Below, piece by piece: positions 14,055 through 20,392 of a DNA stretch of 20,392 bases. Source of the stretch: Holosporales bacterium. GTDB lineage: Bacteria > Pseudomonadota > Alphaproteobacteria > RUG11792. The notes beneath the pieces were generated by a model that saw only the letters and a program-made list of their open reading frames with translations, was not told the DNA's origin and made no database searches. A program made the position numbers and the translations under genes. Where the stretch lies: contig JAITIT010000062.1 of NCBI GenBank assembly GCA_031279295.1, positions 1 through 20,392 of the forward strand. The letters are read 5' to 3'. Each line of letters starts with the position of its first letter. Position 1 is the stretch's first letter.

Positions 14055-14999
14055 ATGAAGGCTATGAAGATTATACTTCCATTACTGTCTCTCGTGCTAT
14101 GCGGCATCATCATGTTCAGCTCAAAAATTGACACTGACGGAAACAAGGACACTTCAGAGTCACAAGTCGATGTCGTGAATCCCAGTCAGTTCTCACGCGA
14201 AAATATCAACTATCAATTCGAGCACCCACCTCCCGGAACTGACGACAAAAAGCACTTCGGAGACATAGATGACATAGTCAGGCGCGGGGAGCTCGTTGTG
14301 CTATCGAGGAAGAAGGACAACATACCCATTTTCCAGATGAAGACCAAAGATGGATATGTCGGGGAGGATATCGAGTTCGCGAAAAAGCTAGCGGATGGGC
14401 TCGGCGTGAAGCTTACCATTAGAATGATCTATAAAGATTGTGACGACGTTGTTAATGCCATCGCGAACAATGAGGGTGATATCGGAATTTCGAAGATATC
14501 TTACACTAACGAACGTTGCATGAAGGTGTTGTACACAAATCCATATGTTATGTCCGGCCTGTGTATGTTGGTGAATAGGCTAGCAATTAAGCGGCTGAGG
14601 ATAAACACACTCCAGGAGCTGTTCAACAATAAGAACGCTGTGATAGCTGGACACAGTAACACGAGCTACGAATATTATGCGCGCCAGTACGCCACACATG
14701 CCAAGTTCGTCTCAGAAGCGGACTGGGATAACGTCATAGTCAACAACTTGAAAAGTGGCAAATTTTCTGCAACCCTCAGAGACTCAATTGTTATCAACCT
14801 CCTACTGCATAAATTCCCAGAGCTCTGTCTTGAGATGCTGCCGATAAACTTGAAGAACGAGACAGATTCATACGCTGCAGTGGTTAATATAAAGAGCACC
14901 TCGCTGTGTGTCTGGATCAATAAGCACCTGGCCGTTAGTAGCAGTAGACCGATTGATACCAGTCAGCTTATCAAGAAATATGATGGGTACGTGAAATGA
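14055..14999 (+). CDS. Membrane-anchored amino-acid-type solute-binding protein (SBP family 3)
   Basis: 314 residues. An N-terminal hydrophobic segment (about 5-22) looks like a signal peptide or signal anchor. The Cys in LVLCG lacks a standard lipobox, so anchoring is inferred. The periplasmic domain from about residue 78 matches bacterial extracellular solute-binding family 3: RRGELVVLSRKK, GYVGEDIEFAKKLADGLGVKL, a SYTNER motif with Arg154 at the position that binds a ligand carboxylate, YTNPYV, and an RDS Asp243 at the position that binds the ligand amino group. Both residues suggest an amino-acid ligand. No ABC permease or ATPase is nearby. Instead the gene overlaps an adenylate cyclase by ATGA (14996-14999), hinting at a sensing role. 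The start at 14055 has no strong Shine-Dalgarno; the Met at 14064 is an alternative. Confidence 0.87.
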   Translation: MKAMKIILPLLSLVLCGIIMFSSKIDTDGNKDTSESQVDVVNPSQFSRENINYQFEHPPPGTDDKKHFGDIDDIVRRGELVVLSRKKDNIPIFQMKTKDGYVGEDIEFAKKLADGLGVKLTIRMIYKDCDDVVNAIANNEGDIGISKISYTNERCMKVLYTNPYVMSGLCMLVNRLAIKRLRINTLQELFNNKNAVIAGHSNTSYEYYARQYATHAKFVSEADWDNVIVNNLKSGKFSATLRDSIVINLLLHKFPELCLEMLPINLKNETDSYAAVVNIKSTSLCVWINKHLAVSSSRPIDTSQLIKKYDGYVK

Positions 15000-17140
15000 A
15001 GATAGCACGCAACAGACGCTTATGTGTAGACGTACTAATCGCCTTCTCACTGCTGATCGGGATTACCATCGTAAGCGAGGTGCTGTACTCCACTAAAGAG
15101 AATATCAACGCGGTCCTGAAGTTTGAGAAGAATTATTTCTCGAAGAAATTGGCAACGACTGTGACAAGCCGGATTGATGCGTACTTCAATGAGCTCGAAA
15201 CTGTCATCAGCGTGCTAGCAAAGCACTATAACAATGAGCAAGGCGATCAGATTGAGAAGTTCAATGATGCCTTGCTCGAAGGAATCAAGAGGATTCCACA
15301 CATCATGAGTTTGTACATTACTCTGAACGATAGCACATTCGTACAAGCCAGAACTACAGATGGAATTACGCACTTCAGGAATAACGACGAGACTAAGCTA
15401 CCATCGTATGTGAAATACATCATACGGAAGGTTCAGCATGAACCGGAAGGAGGAAGCTTAAAAGAGACGTGGAAATACCTCAGCGAGGACTCCGAGCTCA
15501 CAACTAGCGAGGTAGCTGAAACACCGACAAACGATTTCAACAAACGTGATTGGTATGTTAAGGCTGAACTTAACAAAGGCCTAACATGGAGTGATGAATA
15601 CATTTTTGCATCGACGCTAGTTCCCGGCATTACCCTGTCAAAACCACTTGGATATAATACCGACGGCAGTGCTGTAGGCGTCATTGGCGTCGATTTCGCG
15701 TTCTCATATATAGAGCCACTGCTACAAAGCGCTAAGATAAGCGAGAACTCCAGAATCTACCTAATCAACTCAAAACAGGAGATCCTATGTTCTACCACTA
15801 AGGAAGGCACCAGTGGTAATAAGGTACTTTCAAAGGCTCCGTCGCTGCTCTCTATTAACGAATCAGCGGAGTCCATCCTGGGTGTCGCTGTGAAGACATT
15901 GTTCAGTGCCGGTGACACACACGCTACATTCGAGGTAAAAGGCACCAAGTACGTCACGACCGTGCAGAAGCTCAACAAGCTCCCGATATCCATGATGATC
16001 ATCACGCCACAGTCAGATTACACGGAGGACTTCGAGAGAGTAAAGGAGGCCATGTTCTACATCTCGATCGTAATCTTCATAGTAGCATTTGCCTGCGTGC
16101 TCTTCCTGTCTAAAAGAATCTCTGCACCCATTGCGAAGCTGAGTGAATACGCGCGCTCCATCGAGCGAATGGATACTGAGGATGACCCGATAGCAATCAA
16201 CTCGAACATCCTCGAGATCCGGGATTTAGAGAATTCCATGAACGCGATGAGACAGAGTGTGTTCACGTTCTCCAAGTATGCCCCAAAGACACTCGTCAGG
16301 AAGCTACTGGTTGAAGGAGTACAGCCGCTCATAGGTGGACAAACAGCTGAGATTACCATGATGTTCACTGACATCGAGAAGTTCTCAACTGTCTCAGAGA
16401 AGCTCCCCGCAGAGTATCTGATGATGCATCTGTCGGAGTATTTTGATGAGCTTACCAGGAAGATAGTGGAGAACAACGGTGTCATAGACAAATACATCGG
16501 AGACTCGATCATGGCGATCTGGGGAGCCCCAGATCCAGATGAGAATCAGGTAGTTAATGCTTGCAACACTGCACTTGAGTGTGCAGATCTTGTCGAACAG
16601 CTGAAGGCAAAGTGGCAACCGCTGGGTAAACCCCCATTACCGACGAGATTTGGAATCCACACTGGGCAGGCTACCATCGGAAACATAGGTTCCAGTGACA
16701 GAATGAACTATACAGCGATCGGGGACTCTGTTAACATCGCGTCACGTCTTGAGGGAGCAAATAAGGTCTATGGTACCAGAATCCTCGTATCCGAAAGCGT
16801 TGAGTCAATCGCCAGAGACCAGATCCTATTCAGAGTTATTGACAGGGCAGCTGTCAAAGGCAGGGTTAACGGAATAGTAGTTTACGAACCACTGTGCGCA
16901 ATGAGAAACGCTGACAACGAGGACTACTACAAATTCATTGAGCTATCATCGAAATCCAAGGAGGCCTTTGAGTTATATCAGTCGCGCCGTTTCAAGGAAG
17001 CCCTGAAGATCTACGAAGAACTCGCAGAAAACTTTCCAAGCAGAAAATCCGCTATATCCCCAGTCATGGGATCTTGCCGTGAACTCATAGATCACAAGGA
17101 TCCAGAGTGGGATGGAATCAACAGGTTATCGACCAAGTAG
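14996..17140 (+). CDS. Receptor-type class III adenylate cyclase (dCache-like sensor, HAMP-like linker, cyclase domain)
   Basis: 714 residues that would make cAMP from ATP in response to an extracytoplasmic signal. TM1 is about residues 9-30. A periplasmic sensor of about 320 residues follows, with Cache-type features (RDWYVKAELNKGLTWSDEY, GVIGVDFAFSYIEPLL). TM2 is about 353-375 and a HAMP-like linker about 376-430. The cyclase domain spans about 450-640. All six class III residues are present: metal Asp459 (FTDIEKFS) and Asp503 (YIGDSIM), adenine-selecting Lys499 and Thr573, and transition-state Asn580 and Arg584 (YTAIGDSVNIASR). Lys/Thr favours adenylate over guanylate cyclase. The last 70 residues are TPR-like (EAFELYQSRRFKEALKIYEEL). 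It overlaps the solute-binding gene by 4 bases and is followed after 16 bases by the transporter. No cAMP receptor is seen in the window. Confidence 0.93.
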   Translation: MKIARNRRLCVDVLIAFSLLIGITIVSEVLYSTKENINAVLKFEKNYFSKKLATTVTSRIDAYFNELETVISVLAKHYNNEQGDQIEKFNDALLEGIKRIPHIMSLYITLNDSTFVQARTTDGITHFRNNDETKLPSYVKYIIRKVQHEPEGGSLKETWKYLSEDSELTTSEVAETPTNDFNKRDWYVKAELNKGLTWSDEYIFASTLVPGITLSKPLGYNTDGSAVGVIGVDFAFSYIEPLLQSAKISENSRIYLINSKQEILCSTTKEGTSGNKVLSKAPSLLSINESAESILGVAVKTLFSAGDTHATFEVKGTKYVTTVQKLNKLPISMMIITPQSDYTEDFERVKEAMFYISIVIFIVAFACVLFLSKRISAPIAKLSEYARSIERMDTEDDPIAINSNILEIRDLENSMNAMRQSVFTFSKYAPKTLVRKLLVEGVQPLIGGQTAEITMMFTDIEKFSTVSEKLPAEYLMMHLSEYFDELTRKIVENNGVIDKYIGDSIMAIWGAPDPDENQVVNACNTALECADLVEQLKAKWQPLGKPPLPTRFGIHTGQATIGNIGSSDRMNYTAIGDSVNIASRLEGANKVYGTRILVSESVESIARDQILFRVIDRAAVKGRVNGIVVYEPLCAMRNADNEDYYKFIELSSKSKEAFELYQSRRFKEALKIYEELAENFPSRKSAISPVMGSCRELIDHKDPEWDGINRLSTK

Positions 17141-17156
17141 GTAGGGAGAAAAGAAT

Positions 17157-18443
17157 ATGGACAATGCAGTTTCCGAAACTAAGACTGGCTCAAGCAAGGG
17201 ACTCATCACAATATTTGTGTTGCTGATCTCTGTGGTCGTTGGGATTACATTCCCGGAATTCGGGAAATCTGTAAAGCCAGCGAGCGACATATTCCTGACT
17301 CTGATATTCATCCCCGTTATCCCGATCATCTTCGCATCCGTCACATGCACTATAACCAAGATGCTTACCGACAAGGAGAACGGGATCAAGATATGGAGAA
17401 CGATTATCACATTCATCTTGGCTCTCATTTGTGCGGGCATAGTTGGATGCCTCGTTTGCACCATTACAAACCCTGTAGAAGCTCTCTCGAAGTCTACAGA
17501 AATTTCGAACATGATATTCCAGGATATGCAGAAATCGATGTTAACTCTATCCCTTACAGATACCATCAACACATCACAGAATTTCCCATTGCTCGAATTC
17601 ATCACGACACTGCTCCCCAAGAACCCATTCGCTGCCTTCTCTCAGGGAAACATCATTCAGATCTTGTCGCTATCAATCCTGTGCGGAATTGCAATCGCGA
17701 CGCTGGATAACAAGAAGCAAGCATCGGCTATGAGGGGCCTTGATGTAATGATGGTCGCATTCAACAAGATACTGAACATCCCAGTTAAGATCCTACCGCT
17801 TGGGTTATTCTTTACGATCGCAAGCAGCATAGCGACAATCAACATCAACGTCCTCATGTCGATGCAACAGTTCTGTATCAGCGCAATCCTAAGCTTCATA
17901 GGTCTATTTATTATCTCAGTGCTGCTCGTCCTCATCTACAGCCCAGTAAAGGCAACTGTAGCATTTGCAGAGTTGAAAGATCCGATTGTAATTGCCTTCT
18001 CCACGTGTAGCAATCAGGCTACAATCCCGTTCCTCATATCAGCGTTAGTTGATGGCTTCAAACTTAGCAGGAATGCAGTAAACATTGAAATACCGCTTGG
18101 AGTCACGATGTGTAGAGCCGGCAATGTCGCGTATTATGCATTCGTTACAGTCTTCATAGCAATGTTGTATAACGAGCCTCTGTCAATTCCACAGTACCTT
18201 TTCATAGTAGCGGGATCTGTCCTGGTGAGCTTCTCTGCAACTGGAGTATCCGGTATCATAGCCATCGGCATGGTATCGATGGTTCTAGATCCGCTGAACC
18301 TGCCAATAGATTCCGTATTGGCTTTGCTCGTGATCATCGACCCAGTAATAGATCCATTCAGAACCGTGACGTCACTGATAATGAACGCAGCCCTGTCGTG
18401 CTTCGTCATCAACAAAAGTACAGCGAGGCAGCAATGCGCTTGA
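17157..18443 (+). CDS. Dicarboxylate/amino acid:cation symporter (SDF family), atypical cation site
   Basis: 428 residues, polytopic, with the glutamate-transporter (GltPh/GltP) order: six helices, hairpin HP1 with a Ser-rich VIAFSTCSNQATIPF, TM7, HP2 (GVSGIIAIGM) and TM8. In TM8 the substrate residues are kept: Asp399 and Arg402-Thr403, equivalent to GltPh D394 and R397-T398, so an acidic amino acid or dicarboxylate is likely. Several sodium-site positions are changed. The TM7 NMDGT motif reads CRAGN (319-323), and GltPh N401 and D405 are Ser406 and Asn410. Coupling may therefore differ, or the protein may be a sensor or exchanger. The ATG at 17157 has AGGGAG about eight bases upstream. The gene overlaps the next by 10 bases. 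It shares an operon with a solute-binding protein and a cyclase. Confidence 0.9.
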   Translation: MDNAVSETKTGSSKGLITIFVLLISVVVGITFPEFGKSVKPASDIFLTLIFIPVIPIIFASVTCTITKMLTDKENGIKIWRTIITFILALICAGIVGCLVCTITNPVEALSKSTEISNMIFQDMQKSMLTLSLTDTINTSQNFPLLEFITTLLPKNPFAAFSQGNIIQILSLSILCGIAIATLDNKKQASAMRGLDVMMVAFNKILNIPVKILPLGLFFTIASSIATININVLMSMQQFCISAILSFIGLFIISVLLVLIYSPVKATVAFAELKDPIVIAFSTCSNQATIPFLISALVDGFKLSRNAVNIEIPLGVTMCRAGNVAYYAFVTVFIAMLYNEPLSIPQYLFIVAGSVLVSFSATGVSGIIAIGMVSMVLDPLNLPIDSVLALLVIIDPVIDPFRTVTSLIMNAALSCFVINKSTARQQCA

Positions 18444-19573
18444 ATCCGTTCAAGGCAATCAGGTTTGGTCAGCAGCATTGGAATTCCGGAATTCTGACAT
18501 CGCTGCACAATCCGTATGGGCCAGCCAGGGTCTCAAATACCGAACGCATTATGGAATTCATAAGACTACAGGTCAGCAACGGAGCTGCCAAGATCGATGT
18601 AACCTCTAGCCTCTATGTCATAAAATCAAACGTCGGAACACGCGAGATCACATTGATTATTGGGGAAATAGAATACGACGATAGGATGATTTTTTGCCAG
18701 ACAGAAGAGGCCCATAGCGAGAAGCTGGATACGTACAGACGTATCTTCGAAAAGTACAAGATGCAGGTTAACCCGATACTAACATTCTACAAGGATGCGA
18801 GATCGGCAGAAGAGATTGCAGGGAGAGTTGTAACTGGTTCGCCAGATACAATGATTACAGTGGATGGGGCAAACTACAGACTCTGGAAGATCTCGAGTCC
18901 TGCTGACATCGCATACATAAAAAACGAGATGGCATCCGTAAAGAAGCTGTACGTCTCAGACGGAAACCACAGGTTCCTTATGTTTAATAAGCGTCCACAC
19001 AAACTGAATGCCGGGATCATGGTTGCTATCACCGACATTGATTCCGTTGTGCTGAAGAGTTTTCATCGTGTCATAATGGGACCACTTCAGAGTAACTGGA
19101 CTGAAAGACTGTCTCACAATTTTATCGTAAGGCCTATTACTGAGCAAGCTAAAGACATACTGTTGAGCAGAGCTCCAGGAAGTACGTTTACTAGTCATAC
19201 TCCAGACCGCGAGATCCTGTTCGTACTGAACACAATGGACGTATACGGGATTACACCAAAGCACAGCGATTCCACAATCCCAATCTACGACGTTGTCATG
19301 GAGGATATCATTCGCGATGCCCTGGGAATAGCAGAGGATAGAGTATTCTCCATCCCAGGCAATCTGGATATCACGGACTCTTGCAAGATCTTTGATCTCT
19401 ATGATGGGGGAACAGCCGTAGTGTTTGTTCCAAATGTGAGGATGGCAAACTTTTTGAGAATCGTCGATAGCGGATGGAAATTACCGCCGACATCAACCTG
19501 GATCGAACCGAAGATTATCGACGGATTCTTGATACGCCACTTTCCGAGCAGCCACAACCTCACGAGAGCTTGA
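18434..19573 (+). CDS. DUF1015 family protein
   Basis: 379 residues from the ATG at 18434, which has GAGG five bases upstream and overlaps the symporter end by 10 bases. A longer frame from 18398 is less likely because the family begins with the NPFKAIRF segment found right after this ATG. Other family features are ASLHNPYGP-like residues near 25, VDGANYRLWKI near 145-155 and the signature block YVSDGNHRFLMF (residues 173-184). Most family members read DGHHR there; here residue 178 is Asn. That block resembles the ParB/sulfiredoxin-fold nucleotide site, so an ATP-dependent reaction is conceivable, but the family's function is unknown to me. No membrane segment or signal peptide is seen. It closes the four-gene operon. 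Confidence 0.88.
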   Translation: MRLNPFKAIRFGQQHWNSGILTSLHNPYGPARVSNTERIMEFIRLQVSNGAAKIDVTSSLYVIKSNVGTREITLIIGEIEYDDRMIFCQTEEAHSEKLDTYRRIFEKYKMQVNPILTFYKDARSAEEIAGRVVTGSPDTMITVDGANYRLWKISSPADIAYIKNEMASVKKLYVSDGNHRFLMFNKRPHKLNAGIMVAITDIDSVVLKSFHRVIMGPLQSNWTERLSHNFIVRPITEQAKDILLSRAPGSTFTSHTPDREILFVLNTMDVYGITPKHSDSTIPIYDVVMEDIIRDALGIAEDRVFSIPGNLDITDSCKIFDLYDGGTAVVFVPNVRMANFLRIVDSGWKLPPTSTWIEPKIIDGFLIRHFPSSHNLTRA

Positions 19574-19680
19574 GGAACACGGAGCTAAATGTAGCTACCA
19601 CCAGTAAGCTTCCACCATTATGCATCATCGTGATCATACCTGTCAAAAATTTTTTTACGCCCATACGTTAGCAGGTACGA

Positions 19681-19723
19681 TAACACAACAGCTAAGAGAG
19701 ACGTGGGAAAGGCTCTCCTAGCT
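19681..19723 (-). terminator. Possible terminator hairpin after the right-edge gene
   Basis: The minus-strand transcript forms an 11-base-pair stem (arms 19713-19723 and 19690-19700, one G-U pair) with a 12-base loop, 31 bases after the stop at 19754. The following bases are only moderately U-rich (TGTTGTGTTA), so termination strength is uncertain. On the plus strand the same stem has an A-C mismatch, favouring a minus-strand role. Confidence 0.4.
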
Positions 19724-19753
19724 GGGTTAATTAGGAATTGCAGCGTACCTTCC

Positions 19754-20392
19754 TCACCACTCGTCTACCCCCCATGTACCCCACTGGACTCTGCCCATGA
19801 TCCTATTCCATGGCACGTTTGGTTCGTTCTTCACACTGTCATATTCTCCACCGTTAGATGGTTTGATATTTACTGTTTCTCCAAGTGTCTCGTTCGTTAC
19901 AATGAGATATTCTTGTAGCTCTCCATATCCTCGGCTCACGCGGCCGACGCTTGTGCTCCACCCTTTGTGGTGTAGTCGAACCACTGCAAAGGTTTGCGGT
20001 TCGCGGTGCCCTGCGTCCAGCGTGTGTACTATCGCTTTGGGGAGTTGTTCTGGGGGATCGCCGGGAGTTGTAGTAATTACTATTACTGGTCCTGAATGGT
20101 ATGCTGAGGTGTCTCCATGTGGGCGGTTAAACAGTACTATGATGTGTGTGTACTCTGTGCTTAGGAACCTGCTGCCGGTTTGCCTCCATACGCCTCGATC
20201 GGTTGGCCATGTATCTTGTATTATCCACGCTCTGAGCTGGGTTCTCAGTGGCTCCGGAGTACAGTTCCTATCTAGCATCTCATCTGCCCTAGCCTGTGCT
20301 ATCGTCAATGCCATTGTATTAGTAAACCACTGATGTATCCCCGACAGTGGTGATGGTGTACCAACTACACTGGCTAATGTACTCAGTGCTGA
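19754..20392 (-). CDS. Unrecognised protein, T-poor coding strand, 5' end outside window
   Basis: The frame is open from the right edge to the TGA at 19754 (212 codons in view); the ATG at 20314 is internal or an alternative start. I do not recognise it. It begins with Ser/Thr/Leu-rich sequence and an A-rich helix (LTIAQARADEMLD). It then continues with beta-like alternation: YTHIIVLFNRP, SGPVIVITTTPG, TFAVVRLHHKG, EYLIVTNETLGETVNIKP, and a Trp-rich end, GRVQWGTWGVDEW. No catalytic motif is evident. T is about 15% of the coding strand over three sampled lines, less extreme than the left-edge ORF but below the roughly 25% of core genes. The consistent strand pattern, an end in a plausible C-terminus and a hairpin after it support a real gene. 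It converges with the DUF1015 gene across 180 bases. Confidence 0.6.
   Translation of the reverse strand, partial: SALSTLASVVGTPSPLSGIHQWFTNTMALTIAQARADEMLDRNCTPEPLRTQLRAWIIQDTWPTDRGVWRQTGSRFLSTEYTHIIVLFNRPHGDTSAYHSGPVIVITTTPGDPPEQLPKAIVHTLDAGHREPQTFAVVRLHHKGWSTSVGRVSRGYGELQEYLIVTNETLGETVNIKPSNGGEYDSVKNEPNVPWNRIMGRVQWGTWGVDEW

Noticed and set aside
14055..14999. Reading the solute-binding protein as part of an ABC importer
   Set aside because: No permease or ATPase gene is adjacent; its partners are a cyclase and a secondary transporter.
19645..19656. A5T7 run after the DUF1015 gene as a plus-strand terminator
   Set aside because: The T-run is there, but I find no stable stem directly before it; only a 4-base-pair hairpin is possible.
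19703..19918. 71-codon plus-strand ORF near the right edge
   Set aside because: Antisense to the longer open frame that continues past the window edge; no ribosome site or recognisable pattern.

Overview
The window looks like chromosomal DNA of an alphaproteobacterium, most likely a host-associated one related to Rickettsiales. The evidence is an organophosphate/phosphate-type importer, an isolated dnaA with no dnaN beside it, small scrambled operons of conserved genes (dapD, dnaA, mraY, murF, tsaD, holC, nusB, ftsB, pal), and a perfect CtrA-type box. G+C is intermediate (nearer 50% than the 30-40% of most Rickettsia-like genomes), so I do not name a genus. I see no tRNA, rRNA, CRISPR array, transposase or phage gene.

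Layout. (1) Positions 1-3210 (+ strand) hold two unrecognised ORFs in DNA that is strongly depleted of T on the coding strand (29 T in the first 600 bases by hand count). The first ORF enters from outside the window. It carries a tandem 89-residue repeat and a 44-residue repeat ahead of predicted helical domains. (2) Positions 3179-7155 (- strand) hold a tightly packed operon: lipoprotein, dnaA, organophosphate-type MFS transporter, dapD. (3) Positions 7253-7702 (-) hold a glycine-zipper outer-membrane lipoprotein with a good sigma70 promoter. It is followed by a 530-base gap that contains CACGTG palindromes and a stop-riddled T-poor patch, probably a gene remnant. (4) Positions 8233-10688 (-) are murF-mraY. 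(5) Positions 10901-12806 (-) are nusB-holC-tsaD, joined by ATGA overlaps, with ftsB just upstream. (6) Positions 13278-13736 (-) are pal with a clear terminator. (7) Positions 14055-19573 (+) hold a four-gene operon: membrane-anchored amino-acid-type solute-binding protein, receptor-type class III adenylate cyclase, SDF-family (glutamate/dicarboxylate type) transporter, and a DUF1015 protein. A perfect TTAA-N7-TTAAC CtrA-type box sits in front of it. (8) Positions 19754-20392 (-) hold another unrecognised, T-poor coding region running off the right edge.

How the genes work together. The core blocks supply peptidoglycan precursors (dapD to meso-DAP/lysine; murF and mraY for UDP-MurNAc-pentapeptide and lipid I), cell division and envelope tethering (ftsB, pal), replication (dnaA, holC), and transcription/translation housekeeping (nusB, tsaD). 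The MFS protein probably exchanges phosphorylated metabolites with inorganic phosphate. The most system-like part is the 14055-19573 operon. It combines a ligand-binding protein without ABC partners, a cAMP-producing receptor with all six catalytic residues, and a glutamate-transporter-fold protein in which several sodium-site residues are replaced. I infer a nutrient-sensing and uptake module, possibly under CtrA control. The other unusual element is the set of T-depleted lineage-specific ORFs at both ends and the remnant in the middle.
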